In this document: positions 1-11,770 of the stretch, in pieces
Numbering within the stretch: position 1 is the first letter of the stretch
Layout of the letters: each line of letters begins with the position of its first letter
Source of the DNA: Manduca sexta
Lineage: Eukaryota; Arthropoda; Insecta; Lepidoptera; Sphingidae
Direction: 5' to 3'
Length of the DNA: 64,000 bases
Assembly (NCBI RefSeq): GCF_014839805.1
Contig: NC_051138.1
Location: forward strand, 5,082,983 to 5,146,982
Notes under the pieces: generated by a model
What the model was told of the DNA's origin: nothing
Database searches by the model: none
The model's input: the letters and a program-made list of their open reading frames with translations, nothing else
Made by a program: the position numbers and the translations under genes

Positions 1-174
1 AATATTAATTAAAAATACGGTTGCGTGCACGCCAGAGCGTCTGCCGTATCCACCATCGTTTTTGAGAGAGCGAGAGAAAAAACTTTCACCTTTCTCTAGC
101 ATCGAAAATCGGATACGCTTACGAAAATATTTTAATAATTATCTAACAACGATCGGATATTCCCCACATACATA
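1..174. repeat. 174-bp dispersed repeat, copy 1 (cut by window edge)
   Basis: This stretch is nearly identical to 44874-45050: I count two substitutions and one single-base indel by eye. It contains a GC-richer part (about 20-60), a purine-rich GAGAGAGCGAGAG run and then AT-rich sequence. Similarity stops at CCCCACATACAT; after it this copy continues into A-rich sequence and the other copy does not. The left boundary may lie outside the window. The two copies share an open frame in one direction, but nothing in it is recognisable as a protein domain. The class is unknown; a young non-autonomous transposable element is the simplest reading. Confidence 0.8.
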
Positions 175-1774
175 CAAAAATAAAAAACTTACATATGTAT
201 ATAATACATACACATCAATGTATGTTTTTACGTATTTATATAAGTAAGAAATGTTTTTTATTTTCTTTATTAGAAAATATATTACCTATTATATTTTATG
301 TTTGAACAAATTACAAATATCGAGTACAGGCTCAACACAAGCATTGTTCGAATTTCGTTGTTCGATCAAATTGAATGTTCCCAGTATTATTTCAAGTGAA
401 CAATAGCTTTATTGATCCTCGAATTTTAAATGCTAAAACTATGTTAGAATTCGTTGCGCATGAAATCCGGAAAATACTAAAAATAAACCGGGGAAAAAAA
501 TACCGTTCCATTACCTGCAATCTGCGAACGTAACAAATGTTAACTGTTGTCAAGAATTTCATAAAACGAAGGCGAAACTGTTTATAACTAAAGGAAGCGT
601 CTTTGTCCTTTTCTTTCTGAGATTCAAGAAAAATATAGTACTATCTATATTTATTCAATATTATAACTCGAGTGAAATTCCTTTGCGAACGCGCGTTGAA
701 TATTAAAAAGTACTCAGAAGCTTGTCAATATTTGTACAGTTACTTATTAGATGTTTCTCATACATAATTTACGCAAATCGAAGCCTTTATGGTACAAAAT
801 ATAATGACAACAAATATAAATGTTTTACTATGTTTATCGACGTGGTTAAATCATTTTATATGTAGAATGATAATTTAATAATCAGATTACTCAAATTAAT
901 TAATGAACACGATTATGGATAACTATATAATTATCGGATAACCGAATAATCTCTTGATGTTATATAATACAGGCATTTAATATCGAGATGTAATATTCAA
1001 TGATATTTCGTCAATCAAATCATATTTGATTGGTTGTTACGTCATGTCTGATTGACGTTCCATTGCCTTTATATAGGTACAATATGTAAGGTTAGTAGAG
1101 GGACCTGTTTAAGGAGGGTGTTTAGTGTTCCATTCTCATCCCAAATGTGTATAAAATATATGACCTTATTTTAAGGGGAATTTCAGCACCTTAATATTTT
1201 TGCCAGTCCTAAGCTGGCATCAGGATATCATCCACATCTTGGGGGACCTATTACGATATTTTTCTTCATTCATTTTATTGCCTATATATTTATTAGTTAC
1301 ATGTGAGCATGAATGTGTTTTAATAGGTACCCAACTAAAAATACTTATTGTATAATTAGTCTGATAGAAATTTCCGTCACTCTCTTCACTAGTAAACACA
1401 GTAATAATATATTGTTATATTCAATCATATATCGAACTTTGTACGAAGTCGGAGGCCCTACTCCGTCTATAAGGGCAAAACCATCTTTTTGTAATTACGA
1501 GTGTTCTAAATGAAGACCAGCTTTGATAGCTAAAACGATTAAATAGGGACGTTTTTACTCTTTTACCTATACGACTATCAACGCTGTCCTTCCATTACAA
1601 TCTCCGTTAATACAAAAAGACGGATATGGCCCTATAGATGGAACGGGGCACCTTGACTATCAGGGACGGTTCCGAGCAGTTATCTTAGCGCAACAAGATA
1701 CCCTGGGGCTGTTCCGTATGCGTCGAAGAGAGTACCGACGGTTTTAGTTGATATTTCGGTTAGTTATTAGTCTT
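175..1774. other. AT-rich stretch, no gene recognised
   Basis: No gene can be supported here. At 1010-1060 an imperfect inverted repeat (CGTCAATCA paired with TGATTGACG) brackets an AAATCATATTTGATT palindrome, followed by a TATATAGG string at about 1072; this might be a small foldback element or by chance promoter-like. Positions 1500-1770 are less AT-rich but not recognised. Confidence 0.4.
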
Positions 1775-2064
1775 AGATTAGTCGGCTTCACACGGGTGCA
1801 ATGCTGATACTAAATACACTACAGAAAAACTATGAACGTTGTATATAAAAACATAGCGGCCCGCTCTGGCTTCGCACGGGTATAACATAACAAAATAACA
1901 GTATTTCTCCACTATTTAATGGATGTTATTATTATACATATAAACCTTCCTCTTGAATCACTCTATCTATTTAAAAAAACCGCATCAAAATCCGTTGCGT
2001 AGTTTTAAAGATTTAAGCACACATAGGGACAGAGAAAGCGACTTTGTTTTATACTATGTAGTGA
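1775..2064 (-). mobile_element. Non-autonomous Helitron, two-terminus family, copy 1
   Basis: Read on the minus strand it begins TCACTACATAGTATAAAAC immediately after an A (2065 is T on the plus strand), as expected for Helitron insertion between A and T. It matches 32958-33258 and 34890-35193 closely through the body. The internal GC-rich hairpin motif CCCGTGCGAAGCC is present, but the outer 3' terminus has degenerated after GTGTGAAGCCGA, so the final CTAG is lost and the left boundary is approximate. No helicase is encoded; mobility would depend on an autonomous element elsewhere. Confidence 0.82.
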
Positions 2065-2632
2065 TGCCGGTGTGGTATACAGGGATTAGGGACTCGGTCC
2101 AATACTCGCTCGGATGATGATATACTCCGGAATCGACATTGGGTCGTAAGACCATTGAAACCAATATATCCGTTCCAGTCACCCTCCAAGTGGTGGTAGC
2201 GATAATGCGATTTTCCTCCCAGTAAAAAAAAACAAAAACACCTACTATATTATTGTGGATAATGTAAGTTTCATCTCAATACTATTAGTTTACAATAACT
2301 TTCCCAACAAACTAAAGACTGAACTGAAATGTACTAAATATGTTATGAAAGTAAGTCAAACTAAGACATCAATAACACCTGGCTCAGTGTCTCGGAGTGA
2401 AATGCAATAATGAATTACGTCGCCACGCCTCGCCTGCAACTAACTGCAGTTTGCATCGAATGTGAAACCATACAAAAGATAATGCATAGCCATACAATTT
2501 ACGATAAAACTACTGGATGTGAATACTTTACAAAAATACTGTTCTATTTTAATTCTAATAAATAATCTTATTCTAAACTATTTCTTCTAGTCTTTAATTT
2601 TTATAACCAATTTAAATAATTTGACACACACT
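2065..2632. other. Unannotated AT-rich stretch
   Basis: No gene or recognised repeat. Positions 2065-2220 are GC-richer than the surroundings and may be an old transposable-element remnant, but I cannot name it. Confidence 0.3.
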
Positions 2633-2816
2633 AACGCCTTTTATCCCTGATCGCAGCTGCGCCTCCAGTGAACCCACTTTCCGCTGGGTGTATTCCATCC
2701 CTTGATGTGATAGATCCGACACTAAGTAAAACAACCACTATCACTTTGCCCGACCCGGGGATCGAACCCGAGACTTCAGCACTGCAGTCGTGCCATAATA
2801 CAGCTACGCCACGCAT
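2633..2816 (-). mobile_element. tRNA-derived SINE (SINE-A), copy 1
   Basis: On the minus strand the unit starts with a tRNA-like head (ATGCGTGGCGTAGCTG, A-box region) followed by a B box GGTTCGATCCC and GGGTCGGGCAAAGTGAT. It then runs into a body with AAAGTGGG and a 3' end GGGATAAAAGGCG, shared with the copies at 20837 and 24341. It is shortened in the middle relative to the 263-bp copy at 20837-21099. No target-site duplication was seen. Confidence 0.85.
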
Positions 2817-3485
2817 TTACACGATATATTGTTGGTTGTCCAAATAAAATAAATATATATACAATGATCCAAAATGAGTACAAGTAGGTACAATGAATTA
2901 ATAATCTAGAGCAATAAGTGCCTATATTAATTTGATAATTTAATATATAATTATAAATTACAGAACTTACAATGTACGTACTATCAATGAAGATTAAGTG
3001 TGAGTAATAAAGTACTATTTACTTTATTTATAGATATTAATACCCATTGTTTCTGTTCGTTCAATCTAATTAAATACTCAACAACTAAAATATACGTTTC
3101 TGATTAGAAATCCTTTTTCCAGAACAAAGCATTTACATATTCGCTATCATGACAGTAAACTAAATTCTCTATATAAACCGAATTTCCTCAAGACCTTTCC
3201 TTTCATTGCTGTTATCTAAGATACGCCCTTAAGGTCCAAGGGACTCATCGGTAGACCCTTGTCTTCTCGTTTACGAAACCGAAGGTCTTTTAACAGTTAA
3301 TACACTCTTATTTATTACGCTATGTTTTCGTCGGTCAAGTCATATCTTAATGGAACTAGTCCTGTCTCAGAGTACTTAATCAAGTCTGTATAATTTTTCT
3401 ATCAATCTATTTCTTTATTCTCTGTTCATTCAATGACTCATTTCTATTTACGTCACTTCTGATTCATTCTGGTTATTCTAATATT

Positions 3486-3580
3486 CGATTATTTCTGAAA
3501 ATAAATGTATGTAACGAAATAGTTTTTTAGGAAATGTTTTTACATTTTTTTCTATCTCATATGATTTTGGGAACATATAC
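3486..3580 (-). mobile_element. Half of a MITE-2 copy
   Basis: The string AAAATAAATGTATGTAACGAAATAG is one terminal inverted repeat of the family found complete at 36472-36691 and 49676-49874. The following TTTTTTCTATCTCATATGATTTTG matches the subterminal part of those copies. The other terminus is missing. Confidence 0.6.
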
Positions 3581-3604
3581 AAATTTATTTTAATAAATTC
3601 CTAA

Positions 3605-3770
3605 CTATTGCCTGCGGCTCCGTCGCCATGAAAAAGTGTGTTTTCCGGAATAAAAAAGAACTAACCTATAACACTCACGAGTAATGTATCAAAAATCCTT
3701 CCTATTAGTAAAAAAATCAAAATAGACTAAGTAGTTCCTGAGATAAGCGAGTTAAAACAAACAAACCCTA
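3605..3770 (-). mobile_element. Degraded Helitron remnant
   Basis: The layout is that of the small Helitrons in this window read backwards: a GC-rich GCCTGCGGCTCCGTCGCC end, then text resembling the conserved 'two strands of AT-rich body' found at 55227-55412 (ACTAATAGGAAG..., TCAGGAACTAC...). Termini are lost, so the boundaries are approximate. Confidence 0.45.
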
Positions 3771-4281
3771 TAACAGATTTAGTATTACCATTTACAATCC
3801 TTGATATTTCTAAAATGATAAGTAGTCCATCTTTAACACCCGCCAGTATTTGGCCAGTCTCCCGTATTATTAATCTTGTGCATTGGCCCAAAATGGCGTT
3901 CATATCTTGTAGATCGGTTGTTTATTGCAACTACATGTTTGCTGAGCGCGGCGTTCTCACGCCTAGTACAGTAACAACCGTCTAAATCTAATAACTACTA
4001 TCGGGCTTAAAATGTACAGTGTGGTAAATGTAACATTTTGAGTTGTTACGAATGGGTAAGGAATCTTAGATGTTGTTAATTTTGGTAAGATTATAGCATC
4101 CATAGGAATTAATTAGCTCTTGGTGATTTTCAGATATTTTAACTACCGCTAAAACAGCTTGAAGCTTTAAAAGTATTAGAGAAGCAGAACGATAAACAAT
4201 AACAGAATTATTGCTAACATTTGATTGATTATAATTGATTATTCGATATATCTGCCTACTTTCCTAGACTTTTCCGCCATC

Positions 4282-4586
4282 TTTTTTTTTATTGACGAGA
4301 CGAGCTAGCCGTTCGCCTGTTAGTACGCGATACAACCGCCCATAAGCAGTAGAAACACCATCTAACACTTTGAATTACAAAGAATTGTTTGGTATTCCAC
4401 TGCGCTCGCCATCCTGAGATATGAGATGTTAAGTCGTATTATGTCCAGTAGTTACACTGGCTACAATCTTATTCAAACCCGAACACAACAGTGACTAGTG
4501 ACTACACGCTGCTTGGTGACAGAAATAGACATTGTTGTTGTACCTACCCAGGCGTACTCTCATGTATGAGAGACCTACCACCAGTA
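4282..4586 (-). mobile_element. Bm1-like SINE (SINE-B), full-length copy
   Basis: Minus-strand reading starts TACTGGTGGTAGGTCTCTCAT and continues with GTAGGTACAACAACAATG, a central part ending CAGGATGGCGAGCGCAGTGG, then TGGATGGTGTTTCTACTG and CTCGTCTCGTCAAT followed by an A-run (T9-10 at 4281-4290). It is collinear with 54505-54810 over its whole length. The GGTGGTAGG start and the ...GGTAGGTACCACC region resemble the silkworm Bm1 SINE as I remember it; naming it Bm1 itself would need a database match. Confidence 0.8.
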
Positions 4587-5769
4587 AAAACACACATAGA
4601 CTTCTTACTTGAACCTTGGCACAACGACGTTATTCCTTCATGTTTGCTATTATTTTATTATATAGGTTTTAATAACTCAAGATATTACGAAATATACAGC
4701 ACAATCCATAAGAGTAACTTAATCTATCTGATCGGTTGCTGGATAAATTTATAAAACAATTTAGCTCCACAATTTCTAAATTCCCTACCGTTAATTTAGG
4801 AATTCCTCAGTAAAACCCCGAGTTCACTGTCTATTTAATTCAATGAATATTGACGTTAGGCCGCTTTCAGTCGGCATTATTCTGTGTGATTCTATCAACA
4901 TGGCGCTTACATGATGTCCAGTACAATGTTTGCAATGACGTACATCCCTGTATTTCCAGGTATATATAGTTACAAAGTGAATAATCCCCATATAAACACC
5001 ATACTGTTGCGGCTTGTTACGTCATTACCCAGAATTACTTTTTGAAGGTTGTCAAACCATTATAATGGGCCGTTGAAGATCCTAATAAAGTTTTCGGAAT
5101 TTATCGGTATTTGTATTTTTTTCACCCGATGTCTCGAAGACCTCAGCCTTTATGGTCACAGGGCAGATGAAGGTTTTCGTCATCTGAAAGTCATAGTTAC
5201 TATATCTAATTACATTTTACAATTATTATTTTTTCATTTCCTAATGATTTATTCGAAAAATCCTATTAAAGTTTAGTTTTATTTCGATATCTAACATTCG
5301 CGTAACATAATAAATCATGAACTTTATTAAGGTATGTTATTTTCTAGTTAGATCAAACAGAATGAGTTGAAACACGTTTGCTTGTTCTTGACGTGAATCG
5401 ATCTCACAAATCGCAATAAACATTAAGTTATTGAAACGTTTCAAATGTCCCGATAAATTTAGAATTGAGACGCAGGAACGGTCCTGACGGCTTATTTCTT
5501 CCAACATTTCACCCTAATTGCCTCGCCGGAAAATCCATTGGGTTTAATAAGCGAACGATTTTGTGACCGAAGTCCTGTAGCACATCTATAATCGCAATAA
5601 TCCCTACGTAGATATTCGCGGCCAGCTGTTACGCTTATCTGGCCTAATAACGCTTCTATATTGCCACCTTGAGAATAATGCTCGTAATAAAATCGCGCGA
5701 ATCGATTGTTTTATAATTTGGTAATAACATTGTTCTCTTCTATGACGACTAAGTTTTTTTACATAATAT
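4587..5769. other. Unannotated stretch
   Basis: No gene, tRNA or repeat family recognised. Short open frames occur but none has a recognisable domain or splice context. Confidence 0.3.
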
Positions 5770-6257
5770 AACGTTATAGGTTACTGTCTATCGGCTAGGT
5801 GTTTATGAAGTAATTTTATCCTCTACTTGATAATAACCGCAAGATTTGAAAGTGTAGGGTACAATGCATAATGAAAAATGGATTTTAAGTTCTTTTATAG
5901 TTTTCGTTCCAGTGTCAGTCAGTAATCAGTATACATGCGGGTATATAAGCCAGCGTCATGTTTGCCATCGTAGAGGCGCGACCCGTCATTATTAAAGGCT
6001 ATTTTTGGACTATACATCTTTTACATATAATATTATTTATTGTCTATTGCTTAGATATTTAGGAAGTAATTTTATCCCCTGCATGATAATAACCGCATGA
6101 ATTGAAAGTGTAGGGTACAATGTATAATACAAAGTGGATTTTAAGTTCTTTTATAGTTTTTGTTCCAGGATCAGTCAGTGATCAGTACCCATGCAGTAAG
6201 ATACGTCAGCATCATGTTTGTTATCGTAAAAACGCAACCCGTCACTATTAAACACTA
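5770..6257. repeat. Imperfect tandem duplication, period about 256 bp
   Basis: Two adjacent copies, roughly 5770-6005 and 6030-6257, align from GAAGTAATTTTATCC (5807 and 6063, period 256) through GAAAGTGTAGGGTACAATG, GGATTTTAAGTTCTTTTATAG and CAGTCAGT to GACCCGTCA/AACCCGTCACTATTAAA. They differ by many substitutions, so the duplication is not recent. No reading frame spans the unit and it resembles no repeat I recognise. Confidence 0.85.
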
Positions 6258-6532
6258 TCCCCCTTATTCATAGACGTTTTTTATCTACCGACCGAGTAAG
6301 GCTGTGATAACAAGTCTGTTTCTCAGTGCTGACGGCATGGCAGTCTTCGCAGTGCGTAGACGTAGGGCCGTTGTGATTGGCTAATATTGAAATACAACAA
6401 TAATAACCAATCACAACGGCCCTATGTCTATTTCTCAGTGCCGTTGGGCACTGAGAAACAGGCTTGTTATCACTTACTTGAGAAACAGGCTTTACTCCGT
6501 CCTTAGATAAAAAACGTTTATGAATAAGGGGA
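6258..6532. mobile_element. Foldback MITE with TA flanks (Tc1/mariner-like)
   Basis: The left end TCCCCCTTATTCATAGACG and the right end CGTTTATGAATAAGGGGA are inverted copies, and the inverted similarity extends inward through TTTTTTATCTA, GTGATAACAAG and TGTTTCTCAGTGC. A second hairpin sits at the centre: GGGCCGTTGTGATTGG against CCAATCACAACGGCCC. The element is flanked by TA on both sides (6256-6257 and 6533-6534), the target duplication of Tc1/mariner-type transposition. It is about 275 bp and encodes no transposase; the antisense open frame across it is a by-product of the palindromic structure. Confidence 0.85.
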
Positions 6533-9500
6533 TATATATATATTTGGTCTATAGATACTGTACTTATCATGTACACTGAAGCCACTCTACAAATCTAGGA
6601 TAAAAAACGCCCATTAACACACAGTGCCTACGCAATTCTTTCTTAGATCGTTTACGGGTTTGCGCGCCAACGTTATATTATATTAGCACATTCCAATAAA
6701 TATGTTTGATAAAGGTCTATGAAAGAAGTCCTCACCTGTCAGCTAAACATCTGAACGTCGATACCAAACCAACATTCATTTCTGAATTTCGTTTTGTCAG
6801 ACACCATATTTCACGCGTCAAATGGTACCGATGTTTTCTACGCTTCTATATTTCGCTCAACACGAATAAACGAATAAACTTTTCGTACAGTTTTGTCTGT
6901 TGGATTCGTGCAAACTGAAATTAAACCCAAATTTTTCGTTGTTATAGAACAGAACAGGGGCTCGCGGAGTTTTTAAAACGAACTTATATTCCAGTTTTGC
7001 GCAATATAAATTTAAAGTTTGCATTTTTAGTAATGTTTCTTTTTTACATTTGTTAAATCGATTCACGAATGAATTTCTTATGCCATTTATAACTCCGTTG
7101 TTTTCTATATTTTATACATACTACATCAATATCCGTTTACATTTATTTATGGTATACGGTTGTAATCATACTAATGGAAATATTCAACAGTTTTTACTTA
7201 CCATAAATTATTTTTTATTTCCATGACATTACAAATGCGCTTTTAAAACCTTTGAATGGGATGTTAGATCTTAATATTTTAATAAAACGTCCTCGTATGT
7301 CCACTGAAGAGTGCACGTAGCTCGTAAATAACCGTACAAAGCCACCCGTAATGAGTACAAGTGTGCTGAATGCTAAAATAGCTTTCTTTTGTTTCCGTTC
7401 ACGTTCCGTTTCACTGAGTTTCGGTTGTCATGCGTGTGTGTTTTAAGTAGGTTTAAAAATATCCTTTATTGTATTTTGACAATTCAGTTCATTAGCCTAA
7501 TGGACCGATGAATACTTTTGATGATAGCGACGGATGAAAAAATACTCAATAAATTTTATGTGATATCAAAAATTATGTAAGTAAGTGTTAATACTTAATA
7601 CCACTCACATTTGCTTGTTATAGGTAAGATTGGATTGAGAGAAGTGGATTGCTTGAGCTATGCGTAACGTTACAACAAATTGCCACTTTACAGCGGTTTT
7701 CTGTGAAATAATAATTTAAATAATACATTTATTTAAATCTGTAAAATGTTATCAAATTTTTACCCTACCACCAATTCGGAAAACAAAGTGTTTTCCTAGT
7801 GTTGCTCTTTTCAAAATCAGTTCAAAGGTATGGAACAGTTACGATACTAAAAATGCGTTTAAGTTTCTATTTAGTTTAGAGCAGTGAATTTATTTATTTG
7901 GAAAATAATGTTTTTTTTATTTTTTAAGAGAGTACAACCCTCTCAGGAATCGCAATAATTTGATAATATAAAATGTTTTCATTGTGAATAGTACTACCTC
8001 GTTGGAATCCGCCTATTCATACCTATACAAATATTAACACTATGACTCCCCCACTTCCAGTATTATACACTTAGCTGAGTGCCTTTTCCCTAACTTCAGA
8101 AAGAAAGTACAATTAATCTCACTGGCTACGTACGTCAGACATCGGACAGCATTAGTTGTACTGATTTTGACAAATGAACGGAATGTATCATCGTTAACTT
8201 TGTAGAGTTTATTGCTGAACACAGGGTTCCTCTACAGATTTCTAGACGGATTTGTCAAAAACCCATTTCCAATGCAGGGACAATACAAGACAGATGATGA
8301 AAGAGCGCAGGAGCGAATGAATGAATGGATACAGTCTACTATGTGATACATCTTCGATAATGTATTATAACAATCAACCGACGACGACGAATTATATTAT
8401 GATAATTATGATAAACGTATTAATAATACTATCTATTATTATTCGTGGTATATGAAATTTGAGAATTTAATTTTATTGTAAGCAAAATATTTTTTTTTTA
8501 TTACCGAGAAAAATAAATAATGTAGTTGTTTACCTACTATTGGACAAAGAGTCTTGATATGTGTCATTCCTTCATTGTCGTTATAACCGGATTTAACTCT
8601 AGAGAGTACTTTTATATCAAAATTTCCCTGTTGTCTTAACGCGATACCCTCAACAAATCAGCGCGCTAATCATAAATTAGGAAGCTATTTATTCGAAATT
8701 TATAATACATATAGAACAAATAATTGAATATGTTTCTGCAATGTTACTTATAATTATGTTGTTTATTTTTTTTATAACGTGGATATTGTTTGATTATTAC
8801 ATAATGAAAATATATAGGCTATTGTATTAGGTAGACGATTTAACAATCAATATTTTGGTAGTACAAAATTGACAAAAAGACCTAAAATAGATTTTTTAGA
8901 GAAATCACTCGGAAATCTTTACATATCGCCGTAACTCGTGGCAAGTATAAGCCCACGAACAGCTCAACGCTGTTTCCTCGGAGAGGGCCATAAGAATGTA
9001 AAATATTGAATAAACTGGAACTAACATCAAATATTACAGCCATGGCTTTGCTCTTACCTGATATATATTTAAGATGAATGAGTCAATACGAACCTTCTAC
9101 ATTTAGTCTATAAACTCACACAAGTCCAATACAAAGGCTAATTCTGAATACTTACAATATTCAGAGAAAATCCATTGAATATCGAATAATTGGACTTCAA
9201 ATCAATCGAGCAATGAGCTCTAAACATTGAATTCTAAATTTATGAATGAATGAAAATGTTACTAGCTTTTGATCATGGCCTTGTCCACATACAATTTTAT
9301 TTATTTATTTATTTAATTGAAAGAAACTACATTTTTAAAGACGTAAAAGCAGAGGTGACTCAATACTGCATATAATATATTTTGGATTATTTGATTGTAT
9401 GATTGTATAGTTTCCATAATTTAATATTATCTGCAGAATTTACAAATAACTTCAACAGCAATTAAACGTTTTGCTTTTTAATAAGTGCATTCTTCATCCG

Positions 9501-9625
9501 GATTTCTCGGGCTGAATTTAAATTATATTACTACTAAGAACAATAGAACAGCTCCACTGTAATAATCGTATGCGTCTGTATTCCATAAATTCTCATAAAT
9601 CGATTATATTCTAATCGATTCCAAT
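6533..9625. other. AT-rich stretch, no gene recognised
   Basis: About 3 kb without a supportable gene. At about 8532-8560 a weak match (CTACTATTGGACAAAGAGTC) resembles the CCCAATGTTGGGCAAAGGCC repeat at 46862. Everything else is AT-rich sequence and short homopolymers. Confidence 0.35.
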
Positions 9626-9629
9626 TTCA

Positions 9630-9960
9630 ACAAATATCCCCCCAGAGGCAATTCTTACATGCGCTTGATCTCCACACCGAATGCACGCCCATGCACAGGG
9701 GAACATTTGTCGAGGCCCTAGTACACAGTTAAGTGTGTATACTTCATGATTGCCAAATCTCATTGAGGCCTATGTGGCTCGTAAACATTTCCTGGCCTTC
9801 TTCCCTGCTCCCATCCTTAAAAGGTTCCTTTTCCTTCCCCAGATATCCCCTCCTAGCTTTCCCCCAGAGCCCTGCAGTCACTAAACTGGGGGATTCCAGT
9901 ATCCCATTCACAGGTTTCCTGGCGTTGAGTGCAGGGTTCAATACACAAAAAAAACATCAA
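9630..9960. other. GC-richer unclassified block, probable transposon remnant
   Basis: This block is markedly less AT-rich than the flanks, with runs such as CTTCCTTCCCC and GGGGGATTCC. Both strands are open for 65-78 codons, which suggests biased composition more than a gene. No splice sites or domain were found. A worn piece of a retroelement is the best guess, without a family match. Confidence 0.3.
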
Positions 9961-10025
9961 CAAATGTAAAACGGAATACCAACTATATTTTTTCTTATTT
10001 TATCATGTTTCTTTACTAATTATTG

Positions 10026-10120
10026 TTATTTATTTGTAGGTCTCTCACATGCGAATGTACCCAGTGAGGGTAAGTACAATCTTATTGTCTATTTTATTGT
10101 TTTCGCGGTAAAAATAATTA
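10026..10120 (+). mobile_element. SINE-B 5' fragment, diverged
   Basis: GTAGGTCTCTCACATGCGA, then GTAAGTACA and TGTCTATTTT, followed by CGCGGTAA, align in order with the first 95 bp of SINE-B at 54510 (GTAGGTCTCTCATATGTGA, GTAGGTACC, TGTCTATTTCTGCGCGGCAA). The fragment by chance looks like a 30-nt exon with TACTAAT, TTTGTAG and GTAAGT signals; the SINE match explains these. Confidence 0.6.
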
Positions 10121-10680
10121 TCACTGCCGCCCAGACACAAGGGCGACTGAACATTATGTCGGGGTCACCCGTTGCGACACACGTTAAGCCGCTCGGAAAA
10201 ATGTTAAACATCGGACGAATGCTCGGCTGAGTTTCTACTAGATACATTGTAACCGGCATGATAACCGAGACTACGCGATGGGACTCTTCAGCGCCTTAGA
10301 GACAGGTGTCCTAAGTAAGAAAGAAGAATTTTACTCATTCGTTTCTGGTTTCACTAAGAATTAAAAAAAAATTACCTTCCCTTTGCAACTTTATTATTAC
10401 ACCGTAAATCAGCATAACAATCAAAATCATTGCCTTCTTCGTCGTATTAGGGACAGGAACCGTAAGAACTCTTCCTTTTGGGAAGGGCCATGTTTTTTCG
10501 TTTTTGAGTTTATCTAGGGCTCAAAAAATGTCAACCGTCTCGTAGCGATGGCGTCCAGCCTAACTGAATAAGTAGACCTTTCTCTAAGAGCGTTCACTAT
10601 AGCTGCTGCTATCATAGCCCATGGCAAGAGATATCTTCTACCACGAGAACGCTTTGATCCTCCTTACAAAAAACTTACAA
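10121..10680. other. Moderately GC-rich stretch, coding trace uncertain
   Basis: On the minus strand, about 10510-10660, a 49-codon open frame reads with RSRGRRYLLPWAMIAAA and LDAIATRRLTFFEP before a stop. It has no ATG, splice site or known domain. It could be a transposon or old exon remnant. Confidence 0.2.
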
Positions 10681-11664
10681 AGTTCTTCACTTTACTAGAA
10701 TTTTAACAACATTTACAAAACATTTAATATAATAACACGAAAAATGTATGAGCTCAACGATGTATGGAGTCAGATTTTAATGATGGCATACGTTACCTTG
10801 TTCACGAGATCTCAAACTCAAGTTTCGATGTAATGGCGCGGGTAATAATATTTAACACGTCGACATTAATGGATGTTACTTCCTACGGCGAACGTGGATT
10901 ATCTTGTTTAATACAATAATTAGTATTTATAAACATACAAGCCAACAGTGTAGTAATCTAATGAGGCAGAAAACAACACCTACTTGAATAGATTTTGGAT
11001 TACAGAACTGGCACTTAAGAGTACGTGATTAACTACTCTATGGTAGTAGTGATTAGTACGTTATAAGTTTTTTATATAAAATTTAAAAATTACAATTCGC
11101 AAGCTCTCTAAATTATCAAATAATCCTAAATAGTTAGTTTACTTCATAAATATTTTCAAGTCTACCTACATATACATATGTTCATACGCAGACAATGGTT
11201 TGTGTTATATAGTTTGTGTCTAAGGTTAGTTTATATAGTTTTTAGCATGTTACCGTTTTTTGTCCCTAATATAAAAAAATAATAAAAATTTTATAATTGC
11301 CATGAAAATAAAAAAAAAGTCGTTAACGTCTAACATTTTCTGACTTTTTAGTACGTCACGATCTCAGACATAGTGACGTCACTACACCTAATAAGACTTA
11401 AAGGCAGTCCTTGTTATTAATGGTAGCCACTCGTAGAATGAAACTAATACCAATAAGCTATAATAGTAAGTATTGGAAAAATTAAGTTTTCCACCTCACT
11501 TTATCCCAGTGGTGTCCACTATCTTTTAATTTTATACGGCAATTACGGAGAGACAAGTGCTTGTCGTCTTATGCTGTTATATAGGTTCTAGGTTTACCTT
11601 TATTCTTTAGTAGCATTTAGTTTGTAAGCAACAGAATTTAACCAATGTTATCATTATTAATGGC
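10681..11664. other. Unannotated AT-rich stretch
   Basis: No gene or repeat family recognised. Confidence 0.3.
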
Positions 11665-11770
11665 TTATTTATTTATTTATTTATAACTAGGACAACCAAT
11701 AGTTGTTACATTATACATAGCTCCAATAAAATATAACAGTAATGATAGGTTTAAATGCACAACATTTTAA
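11665..11770 (-). mobile_element. 5'-truncated LINE copy (3' UTR only), same family as the 38-43 kb element
   Basis: The plus strand reads (TTTA)n, then ACAACCAATAGTTGTTACATT and TAAATGCACAACA. This is collinear with 38178-38266, the 3' UTR and tail of the intact LINE (TTATTTATTTTGG, CCAACAATTGTTACATT, TAAATGCACAAC). Severe 5' truncation is normal for target-primed reverse transcription. The tail is a (TAAA)n repeat read on the minus strand. Confidence 0.7.

Noticed and set aside
6268..6585. Minus-strand open frame of 105 codons
   Set aside because: It lies across the foldback MITE and repeats its inverted structure; there is no recognisable protein.
10040..10069. A 30-nt micro-exon with TACTAAT branch point, TTTGTAG acceptor and GTAAGT donor, open in frame for ten codons
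   Set aside because: The same bases align with the first 95 bp of SINE-B (GTAGGTCTCTCA, GTAGGTAC, TGTCTATTT), so the splice-like signals come from an old SINE. Exonisation is possible but needs RNA evidence.
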